A DNA stretch of 64,000 nucleotides from Phoronis australis (taxonomy: Eukaryota > Phoronida > Phoronidae), in contig NMRA01000194.1 in the NCBI GenBank assembly GCA_002633005.1, positions 313,074-377,073 of the forward strand, written 5' to 3'. The notes below the pieces were generated by a model. That model saw nothing but the letters and a program-made list of their open reading frames with translations. It was not told where the DNA came from and made no database searches. Below, piece after piece: positions 13,239 through 24,630 of this stretch; within the stretch, counting starts at the first letter, position 1, and each line of letters starts with the position of its first letter. The position numbers were made by a program, and so were the translations under genes.

Positions 13239-13495
13239 CAGGGCTTGGAATGACCATTGACAAAAAAGAGGAAAATTGTCCAGATGATGGGTCGTTCCAC
13301 AAATAAATAGGCTTGTGTGAGAGAAGTGTTGTGTTTTTTGTGTTGTAAAATTAACTGAAATAAATGTTTTTGAATGAAAAAAAGTCAAAATAATGATAAA
13401 AAAGAGATGAAAAAGAGAAAACTGGAAATCAAATAAGATGAAATCGAAACCAAAAAAGAGTAAATCCTTTTAAAAGAGAAAAATTCCAAGCCCTG
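13239..13495. mobile_element. 257-bp MITE with CAGGGCTTGGAA termini
   Basis: The ends are CAGGGCTTGGAA and TTCCAAGCCCTG, exact inverted repeats of 12 bp. The interior is an A-rich stretch. A longer relative with the same termini is at 63363-63882. The CAG start is hAT-like; no clean target duplication is visible. Confidence 0.7.
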
Positions 13496-13979
13496 TCATT
13501 CATACTGACTGCAACTTTCCAAAAATTTGACACCTGGGAATGTTAGTATGAAAGGGTTCTAATTTATATCGGGAAGTCTTTCATGTTGATCTCTTTGTGC
13601 TGATGTCAGTAACATGTGGTCCTGGCTTTTTTGTATCACGTGTGGTCCCGGGAGCAGTATTGACCTCATTAGTTAATTATTGATTTATAAGGATAGAGAT
13701 ATTGTCACTTGTGTTCAGTATTGAGCCATTTGTTATTAGTTGACTAGTCAAGACATAGATATTGACTGCACTGTGTTCATGTCTCTCATTCTGTGAATAA
13801 CAGACTAAATTGGATTATTCAAAGTGGTTCCCTAGCACTGAAACAAAAGTCGAACTGTTCAGTGTTCACCAGGTATTTTTACGGTTAGTGCGTTAAGATT
13901 TTGAATATCTGTTAACTCCCCAAAATTGGCGAAATTAAGAGATGCCTTCCTGATGAGAAGACCGAGGGTGAGGTTGATT

Positions 13980-14500
13980 TTCGGAGGTTTTCATTTACTC
14001 TCCCTCCCCCCAGTGGCAATTTTATTTTTTGTGTATATGTCTGTATCTCCTTAACACTTTGCAAGAGCTTTCTGAAATTTTGCAGATGTGTTCCTTTGGA
14101 GATGGCAATAGATGACGGCCAATTTCAGGCTAATCTAGTTATCGAACTACGGCTGTGCTCCCTAGTGGCAATTTTATTTTTTACGTTTGCATTGTCTGTA
14201 ACTTAGAGTTCCTTTATGCTTTTTCTTGAAGTTGGGTAAACAAATTTCTATTATGAGGATGACAACATCTTACGTTTTTGTTTTGGATTCAACGTATTCT
14301 GCACCAACAAGTGGCCATTTTAATTATTTTTTGACATTTACTTCTGCATCTGCCAAACCGCGCAGCGGATCATTATGAAAATTGCCAGATGTGTTCTTAC
14401 TGACAAGGGCATGACTGATCCAGCTGCTTGATGCCACCTAGGGACATTTTTTCGCATCTACAGCTGTATCTCCTAAACACCTTGCAAGATGTTTTGGAAT
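13980..14500 (+). repeat. Degenerate HINE-like 'CCTAGTGGC' fragment, copy B
   Basis: It retains CCAGTGGCAATTTTATTTTT, CCCTAGTGGCAATTTT, TGTATCTCC and ATTATGAAAATTGCCAGATG in the family order. Both termini are lost. Confidence 0.6.
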
Positions 14501-15329
14501 TCTTATTAACTTAATGACAGCATCTGAACTTAAGTGATACATCGTACTTCTTTGTTAAGTGCTGTGTGCAGTCTTTCGTCTGGTGTGGCAACAGGCTTAA
14601 AAGAGTTTCTGAAGCAAGCAGAACTACTTTAGATATCATGTATTATATTTTTTTATAACAAAAATGAATTAATGTAGTAAGGGTTGCTGATGTCATGTAC
14701 TTTCCCTTTGCAAATATGCATTTTATGGGCATTGAGACCCGTTCCACAATGGAGTCAGTCGTGTAAGATACTGGCTATGTTGTTCAAGCATCCAGCTTGA
14801 CCATTTGCTGTCCCATCGAACTAGTAAGGGTAAACGGGTGTTAATCATAAAACACTTTCTCGAGATTGTGACAACACTACCCCTACAGAATTCACAGCAC
14901 TTTGAAATCAACAACACTACGGAATGGTAAAATGGCGGAGTGAACTCTCCTATACTCGTACACTCCTTGCCACAACACTACGGAAACGGATGTCGCTGAT
15001 GTTAACGTGTCTATTATTTATGCCGGTAATGTCCTCGTGTTTCACATTTCACTTGACTAATATTTTGTTAAGCGTGTATTTACTGGCATATATTTCTTTT
15101 TGTCATATACTGCTCATTTTCTACATATTTGTCGCCTGAAGGGTCTGAGGACTTTCTTTTTTGCACGTCATATTGAGCGAAACTACCAAAGATTGACCCC
15201 GCATCGACTTACGGTTAAGCGGCTTATTGTGGGCATAGAACCATGAATCCTATCCGTGTGCAACATGTACGATCACAGGACCAGCTAGGAGGTTGGACGA
15301 AGGTGGAGAGACTATGGCTCTTTGTTAGG
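14501..15329. other. No feature recognised
   Basis: Small open frames occur on both strands (14723-14917 and 14924-15139). The second is strongly hydrophobic but has no homology I can name and no splice context. Confidence 0.35.
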
Positions 15330-16472
15330 AACAGGCGCCATCTATTTCCATTTTGGATTTTCATTAAATTTAATAAATAGGTTTCTATTAAAGAGACAGT
15401 GACAGGTTTGCAGTTTTTATTATTTTGAAATTTTGCAAATGGGTTTCTATTTAGAAAACAACCACGTCTTCTCTTTTTCAGATGGATTTGGCGTATTCTG
15501 CGTCACCCGGTGCCTTTTTAAAAATTTTTTAGTACGTATTTAACGTCACTTTCTCCATCTACCATACCGCTTGAAGAATAATTATCAAAACTGGGCGATG
15601 TGTTCTTGATGAGAAGACTGAAGTTGATGTTGATTTTAGGTTGTTTAACTACTCTGGCAACCCCTAGTGGCAATTATTTTTGCGTTGTTCAACTACTCTG
15701 GCAACCCCTAGTGGCAATTATTTTTGCGTCCACAGCTGTATCTCCCTTACCCGTTGCAAGATCTTTGTGAAATTTAGCAGATTTGTTCCTGTGGAGATGG
15801 CAACAGATAAGGACAAGTTTCAACCAGTCCAACTACAGCTGTGCCCCCTCCTGGCAATTTTTTACGTTTGCCTGATTGAAACTTCAGAGTTCCTTTACGC
15901 CTGGCATGAAATTTGACAAACAAATTTCTAATATGAAGACGACAACACCTTTCCATTTTATGATGCGTTTGAAGTATTCTGCCTCAACTACTGGCCTTTT
16001 AAATTATTTACGGGTCTGTTTTTTGTTGTCTGTTTCTGTATCTGCCTTGCACCAAACCACTCGGAAGATCACTATGAAAATTGGCAGATATGTTCCTACT
16101 GACAAGATCATAACTGACGTGGATTTTCAGACAGGTTCAAGTACTGTGGTGCCTCCTAATGACATTTTTCGTATCTACGGCTGAATCTCTAAGCCCCTTG
16201 CAAGATATTTTTGAAACTTTGCAGTTCTATTCCTATTAACCTGACGGATTCGACTACGGCTGTGGTTCCTAATGGCAATTTTTGTTACATTTATCTTTGT
16301 ATTTTCGGAGTTTTTAGATGGATTTTCATGAAATTTGGCAAATAGCTTTGAAAGACGGTGGCACCTTCCCATTTTTGGATGTGTTCAATGTTTTCTGTGC
16401 CTCTTATTGGCCATCCCCGTAGAAGTATATTGTTTGCTGTACAGTTGTGAGTGCATTTCGTCAGCTCCGTGT
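15330..16472 (+). repeat. Degenerate HINE-like 'CCTAGTGGC' element, copy C
   Basis: It keeps several units with CCCCTAGTGGCAATTATTTTT, CATGAAATTTGGCAAA and CTGTATCTCC. A 42-bp block is tandemly duplicated around 15650-15725. The 3' end GAGTGCATTTCGTCAGCTCCGTG looks like a mutated subterminal repeat plus hairpin. Confidence 0.6.
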
Positions 16473-16563
16473 TTCTCCCTTTTGTGTTGTTCTCCAAAAT
16501 GCTAATTGGAATTGTCTTTGAAATACTCCACATTTACATAAGGGTGCTTGCAAAAGTGGGAAT

Positions 16564-17942
16564 TACCGTATTTGCCGTAATAACCGCCCAGGGCGCTTAG
16601 AAAAGTTCAGTTTAGGGGGGGGGCGCTTATTATAACCCAAGGCGGTTGAAACCCGTTCTCCGAAACGGGTGAAATCGGAAGCTAAGATTCATCAAATTTA
16701 CTCTCTGTGACGTATCTGTAATCTATGAAAGACTTTCAACAAAACTGTGGTGCATTGCTATCAAACTTTGCTGCTAAATTACGATCATTTTACAGGAAAT
16801 TGTGCTGAAATCCCAGGGCGAAATCGCCGTCTTCAATATGGCGACTTCTATGCTTGAATAAAAATACAGTTTCGACTCGAGCAAATTACCTGAAATCTTC
16901 ATTAAGTTTTCTATGTAGCGTCCCTACGATGACGTGGAGTCTTGATTAACTGCAGGTTTAAGTACAAATCCGTGCAACATCGTGCCATCTACATGTATGA
17001 TCGGTAACACGGTCAGAAAAATGTCTGGAGGAACACACTTGTCGTCACGTGACGTTTGTGAGTAAGTGTGCGCGTGCGTGTCACCAGAGTTCATTTGCCA
17101 AAGCAGAGACCGCCTTTTGGCCAGAGCCACGCAATCTAACGAGCTAGATGTGCATTGTGTCTAAAGAAATTTGCACAAGCTGGAGGCCTGAACCAGAGCG
17201 TGTTTCATTCAGCACTTGCCAGTCTCGTATGCTAAAAACGTTTGACATTTGTCTTTGTAAGGCCCATATTAGTCTCCGTGTAGCTGGATGCGTACGTAAC
17301 TATCTGACAGTTATGTTTCGGTGTATGGGTGTGTTAAGCATTCACTGTCAGTTGTCATTTTATCGGATATTCGGCTTAAAAACACCAATTATGGTTAATC
17401 AAACAATCCATCTCAAAAATAACGCAAACATGTTTTACAGTATTAGAAACTGTCGGAAATTAGTGCCAATATTCATTTCTTATCGATGCTATGCTACCCG
17501 TTTCATGAATGGATAGTTCCCGACTAATGTCTTTGATGACAGGTTCATGTATGTAGCACGCGCTTCCTGGCCACGTGCGTTTAACACCGAGTTATTTTTA
17601 TTCATGAGACAGTCGATGTGTTTGTACTGAAAGGTCAAACCATAGTGGGACATGGTTCTCGCGAGAATAGCAACGCTGTTGCGTTCTTTTTGAAGCACTG
17701 CGTTACTTTGAAGTGTATAGTCACGGCTAAATACAAACGTAGCAGTGCCGCTGGTGGTCTAGAAGACCCGTGCAAACATTTTTTGATAAATTGAAGACGT
17801 TACTGTAGCCGAGTTTTAGGACTGTAGGTACGTCATTGTTTGCATGTACATGTTCATGGACTGGGTGCTTATTTCAGATAAGTCTGAAAACGCGTGGGGG
17901 GCACATATAGGGGCATGGGCGGTTATTACGGCGAATACGGTA
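16564..17942. mobile_element. 1.38-kb TIR element with GGGCGCTTA motifs
   Basis: The left 26 bp (starting TACCGTATTTGCCGTAAT) and right 26 bp (17917-17942) are inverted repeats with one mismatch. GGGCGCTTA-type motifs lie just inside the left end. The longest open frame (17148-17516, 122 codons) has no recognisable domain and I do not call it a gene. The ends resemble those of 20048-22468, so both belong to one group, probably with TA as target. The superfamily is not assigned. Confidence 0.8.
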
Positions 17943-19820
17943 TGCGATTTCTGCACTAATCAAAAACCTAGCGATACTTTGAAAACTGTAGCAAAAACAA
18001 CAATGGATTTAAACCGGCTTGACATGTTTAGGCGTTTATCAAAAAAAAAAAAACAGTGGCCACCTTGCTAGGCCCAAGAACAAGTAATGAAACACAGCTA
18101 GTCAGTTACAGAGAGTAAAAATAGACTAGACTTATAATGACAGTGTTTGCCAGTTGCCTATTGAGACTGAGCTTGTGTGCAGTCGCAGGAAGTATATAAG
18201 CTCCCTTGTTGTTTCTACTTGGTCTGTGCAAGGTCATTGAAATAGCATTGCTCATAACAATAGTTAGAGCTCTGCAGATGAATATTAACACGTGAACTGC
18301 CAGAATTTGGATGTTCCTTGGTCCGGGTTTTCAAATGGCGAACAGTTTCGCCTTTACAACTGGAGTTTAACATAATGCAGTTACATGATATCATGGAAAA
18401 CTGTGGCAGCTTTTTTAAGATTTCATCTTGAACATTTATATCGAACGATTTGTTGTCATGTTATTGATACCGCTGGTTTGTTCCGCGTTCCAATTAATAG
18501 CAAATTGATTTAACAGATTGGTATTAAGTGAACAATCAAATTCTTAAGACTTTCTACTCTCTAGTATTACTGAGTTAACACCTAAAGTTTTGTAGATGCT
18601 GGACTGAATAGGCTGACCAGTGGGTAAGGTACTAATGTACTGTACCCAGTGCTGTTACCTCATTTTGCCAGGTCATTCACATCTGCTGCACATGCTCAAT
18701 CTCATAATTGTTCGTATATAAACAGTGTTTCCCCACATCACCTGTTACACCTGGTGTCACTGACTGTCAGTACTGGATGTTATGACTGGCCTTTCCTGAA
18801 GAGCTTGTCTGCGGTTTTCTTAACCTCTTTCTTTTCTTAGGTAAGATTGCATGCTTTGATACAAGAGGCCTTTGCTTTTTGTAATACTGTCATTTGCGGT
18901 ATGTTAACTTCCCACTGTCATTCTGCTCTTGATGTGGTTGAAAAGTGAAATTTTATTATGTCAAAATTGTCAACATAATGAACCATTAAGGTTATGCATG
19001 ACGCAAGAAAAATTTGGTTGACTTTGGAATGTCATATCTCAAAACTGGCATGCTCATATTCATGTAGAGATTTCAGATACTATGCTAAAACCTCACTAAT
19101 TTTCGACAAAATATGGCTGACAAAGTGAAATTTTATTCATAATCTTTCCATGAAACATGCTTATACCAACTTAAATAGTCTTCCATGTTTAAGTTATGTT
19201 GCCATCAGACAAAAGTTTTCAAAAGTTGTGGACCCTCTCAACAAGGTGAGAAAACCACTGAAAAATTGAAAAGGTCATTTTTAGCAATTATTCTTGTCTG
19301 ACCTTGCGGTGAGATTTTTTTGTATGCTTTCATATACTGTTTTCCAAAATACTAGAAATTGTTTTTGAAATGGTCCACTTTACAAGAGGTCTTCTGTGAT
19401 GTTTACAAAAAGTCAAAAGTTGATTTAGAAACCCGTAACAGCGTTTATGGGATTTAGTCTTAAATTTTTTATCAAATAGAATTTGGTCATGTTGTCGATG
19501 CATTTGTTTGCATTGAGTAAGACATGTGTAACCTTAAGAAAATTGTACATCTTTTGTAAGATGTTTGAATTTTAATAATTTGTTGCAAAGTAATTGGCTT
19601 GTGAAAAAATCAGTCAAAAAGGTAATGTTTACAAATATTTATGGGCAAACTGATAAACTTGAACACATAAATTATTGATTTTTTCTGGAGACTAATTTCC
19701 ATTAAAGCTGATTACTGTAATTTAACTGGTTTTAAAACGATTGTTTATGTAAACTGATGTTTCATCCTAGGCATTGCAGTATTTATATAGTAATCTCAAT
19801 TTTGAGAATTAAGAAAATTT
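17943..19820. other. No feature recognised
   Basis: AT-rich sequence with a 12-A run at 18042-18053. Open frames are short and featureless. Confidence 0.35.
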
Positions 19821-20044
19821 CAAATAAACACAGAAAAATTGCTGATTGTATATATGTTGTCCAAATCCCGTGTGAAAAAGGCGAAACGCCACTCGTGGGA
19901 TGTATGGCTTAACAGTTGGCTGTAAACAGTAATTGCACAGATATCGGGACCTCAGTAGCTCAGTGGTGAGGCCACTAGACCGGCAATCTAGAGACCTGTG
20001 GTTTGATTCCCAGTTGGTGTTCCTGATTTTTCTGTGTTTATTTG
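19821..20044. repeat. 224-bp unit: tRNA-like sequence inside a 19-bp inverted repeat
   Basis: The arms CAAATAAACACAGAAAAAT (19821-19839) and ATTTTTCTGTGTTTATTTG (20026-20044) are exact reverse complements. Inside, 19949-20020 is tRNA-like: A box TAGCTCAGTGGTGAGG, anticodon stem CTAGA/TCTAG with loop CCGGCAA, B box GGTTTGATTCC, and an acceptor that pairs in 6 of 7 positions including wobbles. The T stem is broken and position 33 is C, so it is not a working tRNA as written. It may be a SINE head or a tRNA pseudogene. Confidence 0.65.
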
Positions 20045-20047
20045 ATA

Positions 20048-22468
20048 TACCGTAATCGTTCGGGTTAACGCCCTGGGCGGTTAAATTGGCGAATCCAAAA
20101 AATCGGGGGAGGGCGGTTAACTGAGCAGTGGGCGGTTAAATCGAAAATCCACCTAAAGTAGGGGATGGGCGGTTAACCGAACATGGGCGCTTATTATGAC
20201 AGACAACCGCCCTGGGCGGTTAATCTTACCTGGCAATCTAAATCCCGACACGGCAATCATACTCGGAACGCGTAGCCCTTTTCAAAGAGCTTTATCGTCA
20301 CGTCGCCAAATGACTGTGAAAACGTCATAACAGCGGATGATCCCAACAAAGGTTCTCTTGCCCTCAGATTAGTCATTCACTATTAAATTTACAAAATTGC
20401 TGAGTAATAGCCCCGTGCCGTCCTGCGGTGCGCAGACGACCAGTCACCACGCAGCCTCCACTAGAATTAAAACTGTTTCAAGATGTGACCCTGCTTAAGT
20501 GCGCGCGTGCAAGCTTCACGTGTTGCAGAGGTCAGACATCAAATTTATGGTTACAGTCTCGTACTATATGTAGCTGTCAAGTTCTGAGTCAGAGAGCAGT
20601 TTTAAAATTGGTTGTAATAAAAGTTTGAAAAACTTAACTGTGTTTTTTTGTGTTTGGGATGTTATAGTCGACACTCCGTGACTCAATGACATTTTCAGCG
20701 TATGGTTCTGCGGCTAGCTGTCTTATCTCGACAGCCCGGCATTGCTCTCTTGCCGTTGCGCCAAACATGCTATGCAAAGAAGTAAGACAAGGATCGGGGG
20801 TGGTCGAGCCAGTAGTCGATCAAGAAGAAAATTTCAAGCAACTGCATAAATATGTTACAAAATGTCAGAAAACAGCAATGTTTCAATTCATTATTCTAAA
20901 CGATCACCTTACCAAACTTCGTGGTGGAAAAACATTTATTTTTCATGCAAGATGTCCAGATTATCCTATTTATATCACTTGTAATATCGCACTGCGGCAC
21001 TGTTCGGTCCCGCTGTTATCGCGCAATGTCTCAGTCGGCTGACAATCGTGACTTGGAAATGCCGTCAAGTAATATAACGGCCTCTTTCAATGTGCATCTC
21101 GTTTTTTATGGCCAAGGTGGCGGTATTCAGCACGCACGTAGGGCCTACGTGTGAGTCACCTGTCAATCACATGTTGGTGTCAAGGTAACATGCACTCCAA
21201 AGTGTGGGAACTTGCGCACGTGCACCACTACAAATCAGTCACACATAGCGACAGTCCGACGAAGTAACAAAAACGGGCGTGACTATGTACTTTTAAGCTG
21301 TTGTTACGAAAGACCCAGTTCTTTACGATAGTTCTCCGTTGCCAATGTTCCCCAAAACTGCGATGTCAAGTCTATTCCCATAATTCCCGGCTCGATGCTC
21401 CCTAAGCCCATCCCTGTAACTAGCTGCGTGAATCTCCTACCCACTATCGTCAAGCAGTCTACGTCGTAGGTATTTCAGACTCGAATGGTAAGAATTTTTG
21501 TTCAGGCTGAAAATGGCCAATGTATAAGCAAAATTATTCTGGATGGCTAAAAAGGGGATGTGAAACGATAATTCACACAGTCACGCTTACGTGGGGGCTG
21601 ACGCAAGAAATAGTAAAGAACAGCCAGCGACATTAGTTAAATCTGCTAACCAGTTTGACTGAGATGCAATAAGCGAAAAACAAAATTTGACTAGCCGCTT
21701 TTTATTACTTCAAGATCATACACAAACATACATTATTGCCAACGTTTGAATTCAGAAATCGACAGGCAGCTACGAAATCGGTAACCCAGTAAGGCACTTG
21801 TACTGTCCCTTCGGTCGCCCCACATCCTCTATAACCCGGCAGTTATATTCATCGAAATATTGAGAATTTGACATCTTTCCGTGAGTTGTGAGATTTGTTC
21901 AAAATACTAGAGCTTCCCACCTTAATAGAATTTGGAGGGTTGGCAAAACCATTGTCACATTTTTCTGGCCTGATTTTTTCGAATATATGTTTTATCTAGT
22001 GCACTGCAAACGGAAACTCAGCGTGGCAGACAAAGTCTCTGAAAGCGGAGGTTTTGACGCCGGCGTCGTTCTTAAATTTAGCAAACAAGGGAAGAAAATA
22101 AAGTGACAAAACGGTTCAAGTATTATATTTTGAAGTGAGTTCATAACCCAAGACAATAACTCGTTACCTGTATTGTAATTCAGATTGCTAAACCACTGTC
22201 TCGGAGTCATGGCGTCATTGCATTTGTTGTGATCATCGATCTTTTTCTAAGTCGGGGAATCGCGCGTTTCCTTAGCACTAGGCGCTGAATCTTCATTCTT
22301 TAAAAGTCGGGGATGGGCGCTTAACCGAGAGGTGGGCGCTTAACTGGAAATCTTCAAAAATTGCAGGGGGGCGCTTAACCGAGCAATGGGCGGTTAAATC
22401 GAAAATCCACTTAAAGTCGGGGATGGGCGGTTAACTGAGCATGGGCGTTAACCCGAACGATTACGGTA
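20048..22468. mobile_element. 2.42-kb TIR element with GGGCGGTTAA subterminal arrays
   Basis: The first 26 bp (starting TACCGTAATCGTTCGGGTTA) and last 26 bp are perfect inverted repeats. Six copies of a GGGCGSTTAA-like motif follow within about 180 bp of the left end and six within about 160 bp of the right end. Apart from the terminal repeats they are read on the same strand at both ends. No transposase is visible; the open frame at 20686-21042 has no recognised domain. The element abuts the tRNA-like cassette on its left with three bases between. Confidence 0.85.
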
Positions 22469-22970
22469 TTTCACCACTGGCCAACCTCAGCATCTATATA
22501 TTTAAGAAAATTTCAGTAAGTGATCGGTAAGCACAATAGTTACAAAAGATGGTGAGTATTTTCTTGTCCAAAAAAATTGATGCTTCATAGCAGAGACTCG
22601 TCTAGGATTTGAAAAGTGGGGTCCAAATTCATGAAAATTACAATGCACGTAGCGCCAAAGGTGGGGGGGGGGGGGAGAATTGGAGGGAAAATGGTAATGT
22701 ACATAAATTAAAAAGGTCATTTCCTTGCATTTTAGCACACTGTATGTTTTTTTCTTGTTCAAAGGGTGACAAAAAAGGAAAGTAAACAAATGTTAAAAAG
22801 TTTGTTGCATTCAGATTGTGTTCCTTGTCACCAGACTGCAAAAATCAAGATCTATAAATTTTTTGTATAAGATAATCTGTGTATGTTAGACAGTGTAGAA
22901 AATAAATCTGAAACTAAATAAGGCGATCCAGATCCTCCCAAGGATACTATTGTTTCACGAAATGCAGAAT
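22469..22970. other. Unassigned; hAT-like left-end fragment near 22591
   Basis: CAGAGACTCGTCTAGGATTT at 22591, followed by GGGGTCCAAATTCATG, resembles the left end of the 2407 element. A poly-G run follows at 22663-22675. No right end was identified. Confidence 0.35.
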
Positions 22971-23055
22971 ATAAATAGGTAAATAAAACAACAAGAATGG
23001 ATCAACTGAAATTTTCGGATGTAATCCATTCTAGTTGTTTTATTTACCTATTTAT
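22971..23055. repeat. 85-nt hairpin with 32-bp stem, one mismatch
   Basis: The arms 22971-23002 (starting ATAAATAGGTAAATAAAACA) and 23024-23055 pair over 32 bases with a single mismatch, around a 21-nt loop. Size and shape resemble a microRNA precursor, but the near-perfect long pairing also fits a small fold-back transposon. Confidence 0.8.
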
Positions 23056-24630
23056 GTTAGACAGATAATTCAACGCATGACCTCAGAAATCAATGTATCT
23101 TGAATCTCTCAAAAGAGAAGTGTATTACTTTAATGCAGTTAAGGAAGATAAATTAAATTTATGAGAAAACAATGGAGTTGCATTTGAAAGGATACAAAAA
23201 AATATATCCTTGAATTCACGTGACTACGTTCCGTTACACCACATCGTACTGCAATTCATAAGTTTACAGTCAACACTTATCCTCAACAAATTCACAACTC
23301 AGGCGCACCGGCACTCGACACAGGCGAAAATCTCCTCTCGAAAATAGGAGTGACAGCATATTTGCACTCACATTTTTGTACTCGAACTTGGCCTAGTATA
23401 AGATGACGACCCAAAAAAACCTCAGAACTCCGTATTTGAATTTGGCGCTCGTATTTTTACGTTTTCCAATTGTTTTTCGAGCCCATTACTCACAAATTTG
23501 GAGTCGCCTGGAGTTTGGCTATGGTTGTTGTCAGTGGTTGCTACCGTCTTCGGCAGGGGATTATTAATGGATGCTTTGTTGAAATTGACACTTACCAGGT
23601 CCAAAGGCAGTCACAGTCTTTCATACTACGCTACAACAAATTTATTCTTAAAAAGAACCATTCTCTTCTCACAGTTGTAAGAGCCAAATCTCAGCCTGGT
23701 TCACAGCCCAAGTAACAGGTGCTGTGCAGTGACTTCGTGACCTCCTTTTTCCATATGGCAAGCAGTGCCACACACATCACCTCTTGAATTAGAAATAAGT
23801 TTTATATTAATTAAGATATACAAATGATGTCAAATTGTCACATTAAGAAATTTGAGCATGTACGGGACACATCAGTTCCACCTTGTGATTATTTCAGTGA
23901 CGACGGCATCACCCAACGTTCACTTTGATGCCATTAACTACTGAGGCTGGTGTGAAGCTCTGTTCATATGGCAATTGAGTTAGTATGCAAAGGCCTTTAG
24001 ACATTGTACTAAAGAACTCTCAACCAATGACAACAGCACTTTTCTAAGTGTCTACCAACAACTATGGCATTGAGTTTGATAATGCACATATAATGTTTAT
24101 CTGATGACTATAAGCCCCTAACCCAGTTGGTTAAACAGTCAGCCCATGGCCTGAAGATGTCCACTGATCTTCATGTGACCTTGCATTGTTCATCCTCAAT
24201 GTGGGAAGCATTGTTTATTCATATTCAATCCATTCCCAGTATTTACTTGAGAATACTAGCCATGTGGTGTTTAATTCAAGAGAACTTGCCCTAACTCTGA
24301 TGTGGCTTGCAAACAGTATTGATTGGAATAGGTAAAGGCTCTTGTGACCAATCTGTGTCAGAGTCATTTGTAGCTGTATTATGGCTGTACTGACAAAGAA
24401 GTAGCGGCAATTACCAGGAAGATTTGCAAACAAACGTCAACAATCGAATTGTTAAACTTGCAGCAAAAATCAAAGATTTTAACACAGGCAGATGAAGTAT
24501 AGGTGGAGTCTGCAAACTGCAAATGTTGATTTGCCGTACTTAGTTTTGCCTCAAAATGGTTTCTAGATTTGTAATAAGTTATTTTAGGCCCCAATGTTGT
24601 CCAGCCATAAAAAGTTCTGAATTTCCTCTT
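23056..24630. other. No feature recognised
   Basis: No coding or repeat signature was found. This is the left flank of the large inverted pair of transposons. Confidence 0.35.

Noticed and set aside
17148-17516. 122-codon open frame inside the 16564-17942 element
   Set aside because: No conserved motif, no transposase signature and no supporting second copy of the frame; length is compatible with chance in such sequence.
19949-20020. Functional tRNA gene (GGC anticodon)
   Set aside because: The T stem is mispaired, position 33 is C instead of T and there is no proper 3' end; treated as tRNA-like only.
20686-21042. 118-codon open frame inside the 20048-22468 element
   Set aside because: No recognisable domain; it overlaps another open frame and sits in a non-autonomous-looking element.
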